Origin: Paracnuella aquatica
Lineage (GTDB): Bacteria; Bacteroidota; Bacteroidia; Chitinophagales; Chitinophagaceae
Assembly (NCBI RefSeq): GCF_003332885.2
Contig: NZ_QOWJ01000004.1
Span: 248,001-312,000, forward strand
Length of the DNA stretch: 64,000 nt
Direction: 5' to 3'
Shown: piece after piece, positions 18,011 to 26,677 of the stretch
Numbering within the stretch: position 1 is the stretch's first letter
Layout: every line of letters starts with the position of its first letter
The notes under the pieces: generated by a model
What the model was told of the DNA's origin: nothing
Database searches by the model: none
Seen by the model: only the letters and a program-made list of their open reading frames with translations
Made by a program: the position numbers and the translations under genes

Positions 18011-18217
18011 TTAATCACTGTTGCGCTCCTGCTCCGTATTCCGGTTACGGTTAGCCGAAGATTTGTCCTGGTTGGGAATTTGGTGCTCCGATCCCTGCTC
18101 TTGTTCATGGCTGCCATGTGTAGCTGGTCCCGGTATCACCATGTCGTTGTTGCCCTGCGTACCAATGGTTACGCCCTGGTCCTGCTGCTGGCTCCGCTCT
18201 ATTTCATTTTTTGCCAT
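18011..18217 (-). CDS. Small hydrophilic Gln/Asn-rich protein, 68 residues
   Basis: The protein MAKNEIERSQQQDQ... has hardly any hydrophobic residues and is rich in Gln, Asn, Glu, Ser and Gly, so it should be disordered and cytoplasmic. The reading frame runs exactly from an ATG to a stop 16 bases before the shared terminator, which supports a real gene. It resembles in size and composition two other proteins of the window (24942-25193 and 33181-33390), all starting MA(K/Q) and all lacking cysteine. Bacterial proteins of this style are often stationary-phase or desiccation associated; that role is only an inference here. Confidence 0.6.
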   Translation of the reverse strand: MAKNEIERSQQQDQGVTIGTQGNNDMVIPGPATHGSHEQEQGSEHQIPNQDKSSANRNRNTEQERNSD

Positions 18218-18475
18218 AGCTCAAAATTTTATGGTTTAACAAATCGATCATCACTGGTTCTTGTTTCAAAAAAGCTGCCATATTAAGGGCAGTACACATC
18301 CTTTTTACAAGTGGTGATTGGTAAAGCCTTAACACATAGGCCGGTCCATACTGCTATTTAACCGCTGGTATAAAGCGGGTAACCTAACTGCGTCAAGCGT
18401 CGTTACATAGCAAAACCAAGAGCCGGCGCTTTGCTGCACACCAAAACCATATTTGCCCAAATATTCATCAGGACC

Positions 18476-19453
18476 ATGCTGCTGGTGCTGCTGGCCCTAT
18501 TGTGTGCATCGTTCAAAACACTGCCCATTGAAGGGCGCCCATTACCTGCCGCTGTAAAGCCTGCAGGCGCTGAAATAAAATGGATCGAGATTTTTGACCC
18601 CGCCAAGCAGGACGACTCGTTGAGTACTGCGGTACCGTTTAACCGCATAGGCAACCTCATTGTGCTTAAAGGCGTGGTGGATGGTGTGGAGGGCAACTTT
18701 ATCCTCGACACTGGTGCACCGCACCTGGTGCTCAACCAGGTTTATTTCCGCCACTATCCCGTCAGCGTGGTTTCCAACGAAGAGCACACCAGCGTTTCGG
18801 GCACCGCATCGGCCATTCAAAAAACCACGGTCAAAAATTTTGGAATTGGCGCCATGGCCTACCACCATTTTGAAGCCGACCTGGTGGACTTGGGCCAGAT
18901 TGAAAACAGCAAAGGCATTAAAGTACTGGGTTTGATTGGTTACGAGCTGTTGAAAAACTGTGAAATGGTGATTGATTATGAATCCGGCATGGTATATTTT
19001 CACCGGATTGGCCGCCGCGAAGGCGCCAAATACAACAGTCCGCACCTGCAACAGGCGGGCTTTTTAACGGAAGAAATAGCGGTGCAAAACAACCAGGTGA
19101 TGCTGAACCTTCATTTAAAAGGAAAAAAATTAAAGTTGGTGCTGGACAGTGGCGCCGAAACCGGCATCCTCGACAGCCGGCTGCCGGAAAGCATCCTGAA
19201 CCATGTATCCATCATTGGCCGCATGACCATTAAAGGCACCAGCACCAAAGATGTGGAGGCGTTGCGCGGCAATGCCAATGGCCTGCAGCTGGGAGCCAAT
19301 ACGCTGGAACCCATGCCGGTGCTCATTGCTAACCTGGAGCATACCTGCTTTTCGCAAAATATGGGCGTGCACGGCGTGATTGGGCTGCATTTTATGCCGC
19401 TGAAAAAAATCGGGTTTAATTTTGTGACCAGAAAAATGTATTTATGGAAATGA
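18476..19453 (+). CDS. Secreted retropepsin-like aspartyl protease
   Basis: 325 residues from the ATG at 18476, which puts the hydrophobic signal MLLVLLALLCASFKTLPIE at the N-terminus (an in-frame TTG 45 bases upstream is less likely). Two retropepsin units in tandem each have the catalytic triplet: ILDTGAPHLVL with Asp78 and LVLDSGAETGIL with Asp224. Each unit also has a later hydrophobic-Gly motif (VLGLIGYELL and HGVIGLHFM) that corresponds to the second half of the active-site fold. The pair could form an intramolecular pepsin-like dimer. Target unknown. The stop codon overlaps the start of the next gene, so the two products are made together and are probably both exported. Confidence 0.85.
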   Translation: MLLVLLALLCASFKTLPIEGRPLPAAVKPAGAEIKWIEIFDPAKQDDSLSTAVPFNRIGNLIVLKGVVDGVEGNFILDTGAPHLVLNQVYFRHYPVSVVSNEEHTSVSGTASAIQKTTVKNFGIGAMAYHHFEADLVDLGQIENSKGIKVLGLIGYELLKNCEMVIDYESGMVYFHRIGRREGAKYNSPHLQQAGFLTEEIAVQNNQVMLNLHLKGKKLKLVLDSGAETGILDSRLPESILNHVSIIGRMTIKGTSTKDVEALRGNANGLQLGANTLEPMPVLIANLEHTCFSQNMGVHGVIGLHFMPLKKIGFNFVTRKMYLWK

Positions 19454-20907
19454 GCCGTACCATATGGAAGTCGCGCCGGGTGGTACGCATCATGGCCTGT
19501 GCAGTCTACTTTTTGCTGCCACTGCTGCTGCAGGCACAGGTGCTGTTTCCATCATACACCGTCAAAGACGGGCGGATGCAGATAAAAATCGACCGCAATA
19601 TTTCAGCTGCTACGCTTGATTCTTTTGTGGCACAGTTCGACCTGCAGCACCTGCAGCTCAATGAACTGGTGTTTAAAAACAGCGCCGAGGCTTTGGGCAA
19701 AGCAGGCTGGCGGGTGGCGCAAACCAACCGGAAAACGCTGATCATCACCAAAGGTTTCCAGCATTTTGAAGAATGGAATAATCCAGAAAACCGCATTCGT
19801 TTTACAGAAACAAAACCAACTTTTGCACAACGCTTTCCGGCTACCAACAACGGACTCACGCTTGGGCATAACCGCTTTCGCAACAAGCCTGCTTTTGAAA
19901 CAAGCCGCGATTCGGTAGTGCGCTTTTTTCTGCGTGGCCATGAAAATGCGCGGCAAGTTATGCTGGCCGGTTCGTTCAACAATTGGGACCCGGAAGCCCT
20001 GCCCATGAAGCGCACCGAAGGTGGTTGGGAAGTGGGCGTAAAACTGGGCGGCGGAAAATACTGGTACAAGTTTATTGCAGATGGCCACTGGATGGTAGAT
20101 GCCGATAACCAGCAACGCGAAAACGATGGCGAAGGCAACATTAATTCTATTTTTTTCCAAACAAATACGGTGTTTTTGTTGCCCGGTTTTGAAGGCGCCA
20201 AAAATGTGTACCTCGCCGGCTCGTTCAACCAATGGCGGCCCCGTGAGTTGGCCATGCAGCGCACCGAGCGGGGCTGGGTATTGCCGCTCTATCTTTCCGA
20301 AGGAACACACGCATACAAGTTTGTAGCCGATGGCAAATGGGTAACAGATCCACAAAACCCCAAACAGTTGCCCGACGGCGAAGGCGGCTATAACTCATAC
20401 GTCGCTTTGGGCAAACCATACCTGTTTCAACTGCCTGGGTTTACAGCTGCCAAAGAAGTGCGGGTAGCCGGCTCGTTCAACAACTGGCGGCCGTTTGAAC
20501 TGCAGATGCGTAAAACAGCCAACGGATGGGAACTGCCTTATGTGCTGGGTCCGGGCAATTATGAATACCGCTTTTTGGTGGATGGCCAATGGACGTCCGA
20601 CCCGGCTAATCCACCTGTAGCCGGCAACAACTCGCATTTTGTGCTGGGCGCCAACCATACGTTCAGGCTAAAAGGTTTTGACCAAGCAAAGCGGGTGTTT
20701 TTGGCTGGCGATTTCAACAACTGGAACCCAACATCTTTTCCCATGCAACGCCGGGGCAACGAATGGGTGCTGCCGCTGCACCTGTGGAACGGAAAACAGC
20801 GGTATAAATTTGTGGTGGATGGCCAGTGGATACTGGACCCGGAGAATAAATTATGGGAGCAAAACGAACACAAAACCGGTAATTCCATCCTCTGGTTTGG
20901 TCGTTAA
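19444..20907 (+). CDS. Secreted protein with four tandem CBM48/AMPK-type glycogen-binding repeats
   Basis: 487 residues. A signal peptide (VYFLLPLLLQAQ, residues 21-32) precedes an N-terminal STN-like or pilin-like small domain (33-105). Four repeats follow at about 157-237, 241-321, 325-402 and 404-487. Each has the pattern V-x-(L/V)-AG-(S/D)-FN-x-W-x-P, then W-(E/V)-(L/V)-P and Y-(K/R)-F-(V/L/I)-(V/A)-DG-x-W, which are the carbohydrate-contacting features of E-set glycogen-binding modules. No catalytic glycosidase domain is present. The start could be the ATG at 19444 or at 19450; the latter gives an ATGA overlap with the protease stop. Binding of alpha-glucans is family knowledge; the partnership with the protease is inference from overlap. 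Confidence 0.85.
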   Translation: MEMSRTIWKSRRVVRIMACAVYFLLPLLLQAQVLFPSYTVKDGRMQIKIDRNISAATLDSFVAQFDLQHLQLNELVFKNSAEALGKAGWRVAQTNRKTLIITKGFQHFEEWNNPENRIRFTETKPTFAQRFPATNNGLTLGHNRFRNKPAFETSRDSVVRFFLRGHENARQVMLAGSFNNWDPEALPMKRTEGGWEVGVKLGGGKYWYKFIADGHWMVDADNQQRENDGEGNINSIFFQTNTVFLLPGFEGAKNVYLAGSFNQWRPRELAMQRTERGWVLPLYLSEGTHAYKFVADGKWVTDPQNPKQLPDGEGGYNSYVALGKPYLFQLPGFTAAKEVRVAGSFNNWRPFELQMRKTANGWELPYVLGPGNYEYRFLVDGQWTSDPANPPVAGNNSHFVLGANHTFRLKGFDQAKRVFLAGDFNNWNPTSFPMQRRGNEWVLPLHLWNGKQRYKFVVDGQWILDPENKLWEQNEHKTGNSILWFGR

Positions 20908-21208
20908 TCTCATGGCATTTTGCGCATTTTTCTGCAACATTTTTATTCAAAAAAATCAACATCTGTAGCCCGCATTTTCTTGGTTTGATGATGCAATTTG
21001 ATTTGTTTTTTGCCGAAGCAAAAACGGCTTTTGTTGAAAAACTGCAGCGCCCCAAACCCGCTCCCCTATTTGCTTTGCTGCTTTTACCTGAAAAAATTAA
21101 GTACAAGCGCTGTAGGCACATAGGTATTATTGTGTATTTGCGCATCTTTTCGGCAAACATTAACCCGCATCAAATAAACGCGACCCATTTTTTCAAATCT
21201 TTGTATTC
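20908..21208. other. Non-coding interval before the histidine kinase gene
   Basis: About 300 AT-rich bases. One 75-codon plus-strand frame (20985-21212) overlaps the kinase start and has a composition unlike a protein; I regard it as chance. TGTATTTG around 21134 may be an imperfect -7 element. Confidence 0.35.
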
Positions 21209-23791
21209 ATGAAAATCCATGCCCACGCAATCCCTGATCAAAAAGGGACCGGGCCAATATCCTACAAATTTGACCCATCCAGGTTGATGAAACATATCGT
21301 GGACGTAGTCTGCGTATTCGACCGCAACGGCATCATCCGCTATGTCAGCGATGCATCGCCAACCTTTTGGGGTTATGAGCCTTCCGAAATGGTGGGCCGC
21401 CCGTTTACCGATTTTATCCTGCAGGAGGATGTGTACCACACACTGAAGGCCATTGCCGATAATACTGCCGTTGCATTTACCCACCACCACGAAAACCGCT
21501 ACCGCCGCAAGGACGGCTCCATCGTGTATGTGAGCTGGTCGGCAAGGTGGAGCAAAGAAGATGAACTTCTGTATTGTGTAGCCCGCGATGGATCGGGGCA
21601 GCGGGCACTGGAGCGCCGCCTGTTGAAAGCGCAGGAAATTGCCGGTGTGGCCAATTTTGAATTTGATGTAATCAACCGCCGTTTTCAGTACTTATCGGAA
21701 AATATCTACGCCATTACGGGCCTCACCAAACAGGAGGTGCCCGATTTTACCATCGACCACCTGTGGAACCTGCTGCACCCCGAAGACCAGTGGGTAAGGG
21801 CTGAATTTATACAGACCGACACCTCCGTAAACCGCCAGCACCAGTACCGCATCATCCGCCCCGATGGAACGGTGGTACACCTACACCACCACCGCGAAAT
21901 GTATTACAACGTAGCGGGCAGGCATTGCTACACCATTGGCACTTTGCAGGATGTAACCCAGCAAAAACTTTCGGAGCAGGCAGCGCAGCAAAGTGAAAAT
22001 AAATTTCGCAAGCTGGTGCAAAACTGCACCGATATGGTGGGCATTCTGGATGGCGAAGGACGGTACCAATATGTGGGGCAAAGCGTGGAAACATTGCTTG
22101 GCTTTACCACTGATTATGTTATGGGAAAATCGGTCACCGATTTTATTCACCCCGAAGATGCAGTGAACGTTGAAGCTTTGCTACAACAGGCATTTAACCA
22201 GAAGCAGCTGGAAGTTGGTCCGATCCGTTTTCGTAACAGCGAAGGCAACTGGCGCTGGATTGCTTCAACCGTGACGAACCTGCTGGACGATCCTGATATA
22301 AACGGGCTGGTGTACAATAGCCGCGACATCACCGAACAAAAAGTGATCGACGATCGCATTCGCGAACTTTCCATGATAGCTGAAGAATCGACGCAATCGA
22401 TTTTGATCACTGACAAAGAAAACCGCATTACCTGGGTAAACAAAGCCTTCTGCACGCTTAGCGAATATGACGCTGAAGATGTATTGGGCAAAACACCAAA
22501 CGAAGTATTTGCCAGTACGTTCAGTGCAGCCGACGACCGGCATATTCAGCAAACCGTAAATACGGGTGGCCATGTGCAAATGGAAGCCCTTTGCCACAGC
22601 AAAAGCGGCAGGCCTTATTGGGTGTCGCTCAACATACAGCCGGTGCTGAATGAAGCCAACGAACTGTCGCGGTATGTTGCTTTTGCCAAAGACGTTACCG
22701 AAAGGAAAAAAGCGGAACAGGAACTGGCGTTTAGCGAACAGAAATTTAAAGCAATGGTGCAGGAAGGCTCCGACCTGATTGTCATCCTCGACATGCAGGG
22801 TTGCTTTACCTATGTAAGCGACAGCGTTTCGAAGTGCTTGGGTTTTACAGCAAATGAACTGCTGGGCAAACACCTGGGCGAATATATACACCCCAATGAT
22901 ATGCAGGAAACAATGGCCGGCATGGAGCGGGTTAAAACAAACGAAGCACTGACCGGTGTGCAGCACCGTTTCCGGCACCGGGAAGGTCATTATGTTTGGC
23001 TCGAATCGAAAGGCATCGATCATTCGGCCAACCCGCTTATTGGCGGCATCATTGTAAATGCGCGGGACATTACCGACCGCGTGGAGTTGCAAAAACGCCT
23101 GGACGCCGAACTGCGCAACAAGCAAAAAGAAATTACATCGGCGGTGATCAAAGCGCAGGAAACCGAGCGGTCGAAACTGGGCCTGGAGCTGCACGACAAT
23201 GTAAACCAGGTGCTCACCACCGTAAAGCTGTACAACGAAATGTACCTGAGCGGCTACCGCGAAGACCGGGCACTATTGGAGCGCTCCACGCAATACCTGC
23301 AGGATTGTATCAACGAAATCCGCAGCATTTCCAAACGGCTTTCTGCTCCTACGCTGGGCAAGATCACGCTGCACGACTCCATTGCCGACCTGGTGGAAAG
23401 CGTTAACCTGACCAATAAATTAATGGTGTGCTTCAAGCAGCAGGGCATCGAAAAACTGCACATCTCCGAAGACCTGCACCTGAGCATCTACCGCATCATC
23501 CAAGAGGGTTTGAACAACATCATTAAATATGCAGGCGCCTCCCGTGCGGAGATCATTTTACAGTATCAAAACGATACGCTGCAGCTCACTATCCGCGATG
23601 ATGGCAAAGGCTTTAACAGCAAGGAAAAATGGGTAGGCATTGGCATTACCAACATGCGCACTAGGGCCGAAAATATGAATGGGCAGTTTATGCTGGAAAC
23701 AAGGCCTGGAAAGGGTTGTACTATACGGGCTTCCTTTCCGCTGCCCGCTGAAACAGCCTTTATGTTCCACTCGCTTGCAGCCAGTAATTAA
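21209..23791 (+). CDS. Soluble five-PAS sensor histidine kinase (HisKA_3 type)
   Basis: 860 residues without transmembrane segments. PAS domains begin at about residues 30, 147, 272, 389 and 520; several are closed by PAC motifs (ARDGSGQRALE, SRDITEQK, AKDVTERKKAE, ARDITDR). The dimerisation domain has LELHDNVNQVLTT with the phosphorylatable His662, which is the HisKA_3 type of NarL-family kinases. The ATPase domain includes RIIQEGLNNIIKYA (N box), DDGKGF (G1) and GIGITNMRTRAE. It should sense a cytoplasmic signal and pass phosphate to a LuxR-type response regulator. No response regulator gene is adjacent, so it is an orphan. A strong terminator follows. Confidence 0.93.
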   Translation: MKIHAHAIPDQKGTGPISYKFDPSRLMKHIVDVVCVFDRNGIIRYVSDASPTFWGYEPSEMVGRPFTDFILQEDVYHTLKAIADNTAVAFTHHHENRYRRKDGSIVYVSWSARWSKEDELLYCVARDGSGQRALERRLLKAQEIAGVANFEFDVINRRFQYLSENIYAITGLTKQEVPDFTIDHLWNLLHPEDQWVRAEFIQTDTSVNRQHQYRIIRPDGTVVHLHHHREMYYNVAGRHCYTIGTLQDVTQQKLSEQAAQQSENKFRKLVQNCTDMVGILDGEGRYQYVGQSVETLLGFTTDYVMGKSVTDFIHPEDAVNVEALLQQAFNQKQLEVGPIRFRNSEGNWRWIASTVTNLLDDPDINGLVYNSRDITEQKVIDDRIRELSMIAEESTQSILITDKENRITWVNKAFCTLSEYDAEDVLGKTPNEVFASTFSAADDRHIQQTVNTGGHVQMEALCHSKSGRPYWVSLNIQPVLNEANELSRYVAFAKDVTERKKAEQELAFSEQKFKAMVQEGSDLIVILDMQGCFTYVSDSVSKCLGFTANELLGKHLGEYIHPNDMQETMAGMERVKTNEALTGVQHRFRHREGHYVWLESKGIDHSANPLIGGIIVNARDITDRVELQKRLDAELRNKQKEITSAVIKAQETERSKLGLELHDNVNQVLTTVKLYNEMYLSGYREDRALLERSTQYLQDCINEIRSISKRLSAPTLGKITLHDSIADLVESVNLTNKLMVCFKQQGIEKLHISEDLHLSIYRIIQEGLNNIIKYAGASRAEIILQYQNDTLQLTIRDDGKGFNSKEKWVGIGITNMRTRAENMNGQFMLETRPGKGCTIRASFPLPAETAFMFHSLAASN

Positions 23792-23825
23792 ATACGTTGC
23801 TACGCATTAGTTGCGAACAATTTTC

Positions 23826-23870
23826 AAAAAGCCATCCGGTCCACAGTACAGTGGCAGGATGGCTTTTTTA
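23826..23870 (+). terminator. Terminator of the histidine kinase gene
   Basis: AAAAAGCCATCC (23826-23837) pairs with GGATGGCTTTTT (23858-23869); the loop holds a nested CCAC/GTGG pair. Confidence 0.88.
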
Positions 23871-24058
23871 GTTCCCTTCAAGACTTGTTATCAGCCCGCC
23901 ACAACCAAACAGGTTTCTGCATTTTTAGGTGCACCTAATTCAAACCTGAGCTATAGGATTTGCCATTTTAAGGCAATACATTAGAATACCCTTCCTGATT
24001 ATGCCCTCGCCCCTGCTTCGCCGCTAACCTGATCTCTTCACCAAATAAATACAACCAA

Positions 24059-24889
24059 ATGCTACGTATTCATTCAATGCTTCTGAGTTGCGTTTTTTTA
24101 TTGATTGCCGCAAACAGCATTGCCCAACCGGCTGCCAAAAAAGACGCCAAAACATTTGCCAGCAATAAAAACGCTTTAGACATGCGTGGCGCTTATTTAT
24201 TGACACGCCAGGTAGCCAACGATGGAACAAAGGACAGCCTGATGCAGGCAAAGCAAATAAAGATTTTTACCGGCCGACACATGTTGTATGTGCACCCCGG
24301 CCCCGATGATTCGCTGGCCGTTTATGGTGTAGGAACTTACCGCATCAACAATGGAAAAGTAATCGAAGATGTATTTTATACCAGCGAACAGGGAGCGGTG
24401 AAAGATCAATTTGAATTGGCCATCAACCAAACGGGAAACGGCTATGCACAGGTCATTCAGTTTGCCCCCGGTGCGGACAACATTAGTTGGAAACTTATAG
24501 AAGAATACGACCGGGTGGACAAAGATTTGGTTTCGCCACTTGACGGTGCTTGGAAACAAACAAAAGTAATTTCAGTTGCAAATGATGGGACTACCCAAAC
24601 AAGGGAAGGGCACACGCAATTCAAGTTTTATCACCGGGGTAATTTTGCCTGGGTAAATACAACCAAAGATGCCACTACCAACAAGCCGGTTTCATTTTAT
24701 GGTTATGGCAATTTTAAAATGAACGGCAAGGATGAACTTATTGAAAACAACACCAGTTCCTCGTTCAAAACGGTATTGGTAAACAAACCAGTGACCGTAA
24801 AAATAAAAATGCTGGATAAAGATCATTTTGAACAAACCATTCAATGGGAGGGCGGAAAAGATACCGAAGTATACGAACGGCTGAAATAA
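24059..24889 (+). CDS. Secreted protein with duplicated lipocalin-like domain
   Basis: 276 residues with a signal peptide (MLLSCVFLLIAANSIAQPA). The mature part consists of two similar halves. ALDMRGAYLLTRQVANDGT at about 38-56 corresponds to PLDGAWKQTKVISVANDGT at about 159-177, each followed by a K(I/F)-rich strand with Y-G-x-G-(T/N)-(Y/F)-(R/K) (VYGVGTYRIN and FYGYGNFKMN). This is the layout of small lipocalin-like beta barrels that are common as secreted proteins in Bacteroidota. There is no cysteine that would make it a lipoprotein. Ligand and role are unknown. A short interval of 52 bases separates it from the next small gene. Confidence 0.7.
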   Translation: MLRIHSMLLSCVFLLIAANSIAQPAAKKDAKTFASNKNALDMRGAYLLTRQVANDGTKDSLMQAKQIKIFTGRHMLYVHPGPDDSLAVYGVGTYRINNGKVIEDVFYTSEQGAVKDQFELAINQTGNGYAQVIQFAPGADNISWKLIEEYDRVDKDLVSPLDGAWKQTKVISVANDGTTQTREGHTQFKFYHRGNFAWVNTTKDATTNKPVSFYGYGNFKMNGKDELIENNTSSSFKTVLVNKPVTVKIKMLDKDHFEQTIQWEGGKDTEVYERLK

Positions 24890-24941
24890 CAGGCATAGTT
24901 TTTTCGAAAGAAAGGGCAGTTGTTCATTAAAACGGCAAACT

Positions 24942-25193
24942 ATGGCAAAGAATATAGGTAAAGGTCCCGGCCTCAGCAACATCAGCCAAACCTGGGACGA
25001 AAACGAACGGGCCCTCCAAAACGGCCAGGGCGCTGCACCCGGCGAACCACTGCCAGCAGCCACCGGCAACGAAGACCTGGATGAAGTGATCCGGAAAGAA
25101 GCAACAGAATACGATCACACCAATATGGAAGACCGGCTGTTGGATGTGGATCGTGCCTCGCAAAAAGATGCTGCCACGGAAGAACAACCCTGA
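24942..25193 (+). CDS. Small hydrophilic acidic protein, 83 residues
   Basis: MAKNIGKGPGLSNISQTWDE followed by an acidic C-terminal half (EDLDEVIRKEATEYDHTNME). No signal peptide, no cysteine, very few hydrophobic residues; disorder is likely. The frame ends 35 bases before a strong terminator, which supports a real gene. Similar in style to the small proteins at 18011-18217 and 33181-33390, although no convincing alignment is possible by eye. Function unknown. Confidence 0.65.
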   Translation: MAKNIGKGPGLSNISQTWDENERALQNGQGAAPGEPLPAATGNEDLDEVIRKEATEYDHTNMEDRLLDVDRASQKDAATEEQP

Positions 25194-25227
25194 TATTAAG
25201 GGCATTTGTGCAGCACTAAAAAGCACC

Positions 25228-25266
25228 AAAACAGGGTGCCGGAAACGACCCGGCACCCTGTTTTTT
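25228..25266 (+). terminator. Terminator of the small acidic protein gene
   Basis: AAAACAGGGTGCCGG and CCGGCACCCTGTTTT form a near-perfect 15-bp stem around a 7-nt loop, followed by T residues. Confidence 0.9.
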
Positions 25267-25411
25267 ATAAATAAAAAAAACGTAACAATTGTTTCATATC
25301 CGGCTTTGATCAACAACATGGGTTGAATTGTAACTGGCATAGTTGCAATTAAAATTTAACCCCGCCGCAGATAGATTTACCCGCTTATTTTTACACAAAA
25401 CCTGATCGCGC

Positions 25412-26449
25412 ATGGAATACAGACTACTGGGCGGCTCGGGCCTGTATGTGCCCGTATTGAGCTTTGGCACGGCAACCTTTGGCGGCGGCAGCGATTTTTT
25501 TAAAGCCTGGGGCAACACGCAGGTGGACGAGGCCACCCGCCTCGTGAACCTGTGCATGGATGCAGGCCTCAACTTTTTTGACACCGCCGATACCTACTCG
25601 CAAGGGGCATCGGAAGAGATATTGGGCAAAGCCATTGCCGGCAAACGGCACGATGTAATCCTTTCCACAAAAGGCACGTTTCCTTTTGGCGCCGGCCCCA
25701 ACAACCAGGGCTCATCGCGGCACCGGTTGATACAACAGGTGGAAGGCAGCCTGCGGCGCCTGGGCACCGATTACATCGACGTGTACCACATGCACGGCTT
25801 TGACGGCAACACACCTGTGGAGGAAGTAATGCATACGCTGGACGGGCTGGTACAAAGCGGCAAGGTGCGTTATATTGCTGCCTCTAACTTTTCGGGTTGG
25901 CACCTGATGAAAGCGCAGTCCATTGCCGACCGCTACGGCTGGAGCCGTTACGTGGCGCACCAAGTGTATTACTCGCTGCTGCACCGCGAATACGAATGGG
26001 AACTGATGCCACTGGGAATTGACCAGAAAGTAGGCGCTATAGTATGGTCGCCGCTGGCGGCGGGCCGGCTGGGTGGCAAATACCGCCGCAACCAACCATT
26101 GCCGCCGGATAGCCGCGTGGCGCAGGGCGGCAGCCCCATTCCACAAATGGTGGTGAACGACGAACACCTGTACAACATCATGGATGTGCTGGATGAAGTG
26201 GCAGAAGAAGTGGGCAAAACCGTGGCACAGGTGGCCCTCAACTGGCTGCTGCAGCGGCCCACGGTAAGCAGCATCATTATAGGTGCCCGCAACGAAGAAC
26301 AGTTGCAGCAAAACCTCGGTGCCGTTGGTTGGAACTTAACACCGGAGCAGGTGCGTAAACTAGATAAAGCCAGCGAACTGCCCACCATTTATCCGTACTG
26401 GCACCAGCGCCAAAACACAAAGCTCAATCCATTGCCGAAGTTTTATTGA
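25412..26449 (+). CDS. Aldo/keto reductase
   Basis: 345 residues, full length for the family. The catalytic tetrad is visible: Asp and Tyr in NFFDTADTYSQGASE, Lys in VILSTKGTF and His in DVYHMHGFD. The C-terminal SSIIIGARNEEQLQQNLGA is the NADPH-phosphate loop, and TPVEEVMHTLDGLVQSGKVR is typical of the AKR12-15/YajO-like branch. NADPH-dependent reduction of aldehydes or sugar-derived carbonyls in the cytoplasm is expected; the natural substrate cannot be read from the sequence. The gene stands alone. A long perfect inverted repeat begins eight bases after its stop codon. Confidence 0.92.
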   Translation: MEYRLLGGSGLYVPVLSFGTATFGGGSDFFKAWGNTQVDEATRLVNLCMDAGLNFFDTADTYSQGASEEILGKAIAGKRHDVILSTKGTFPFGAGPNNQGSSRHRLIQQVEGSLRRLGTDYIDVYHMHGFDGNTPVEEVMHTLDGLVQSGKVRYIAASNFSGWHLMKAQSIADRYGWSRYVAHQVYYSLLHREYEWELMPLGIDQKVGAIVWSPLAAGRLGGKYRRNQPLPPDSRVAQGGSPIPQMVVNDEHLYNIMDVLDEVAEEVGKTVAQVALNWLLQRPTVSSIIIGARNEEQLQQNLGAVGWNLTPEQVRKLDKASELPTIYPYWHQRQNTKLNPLPKFY

Positions 26450-26457
26450 AGGTTTTG

Positions 26458-26672
26458 TTGAACCACGAAGACACGAAGGAACAAAGGGGCACGAAGGTTT
26501 TAAGAAAGACGTTCGCCGTTGAAAAGAACCTTTTCAAATGGCATTAGATTGATAAATGTTTAGCGGCTCGGTCGTCGACTTTTGCAGTTGTATTTTCAAT
26601 TGCCGTTGATGACTTTTCATACTTGATTTTCTTCTTCGTGCCCCTTTGTTCCTTCGTGTCTTCGTGGTTCAA
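26458..26672. repeat. 215-bp element bounded by perfect 39-bp inverted repeats
   Basis: Left arm 26458-26496 and right arm 26634-26672 are exact reverse complements. Each arm is built from iterated ACGAAG units (start TTGAACCACGAAGACACGAA). The inner 137 bases are AT-rich and non-coding. It fills the gap between the convergent aldo/keto reductase and purine permease genes and ends five bases before the permease stop. It could act as a terminator or be a MITE-like element. Confidence 0.85.
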
Positions 26673-26677
26673 AATAC

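Noticed and set aside
20985-21212. 75-codon plus-strand frame before the histidine kinase
   Set aside because: Overlaps the kinase start, has an unusual composition and no ribosome or family evidence.
22265-23194. Minus-strand open frame of 309 codons
   Set aside because: Antisense to PAS domains of the histidine kinase; no coding character.
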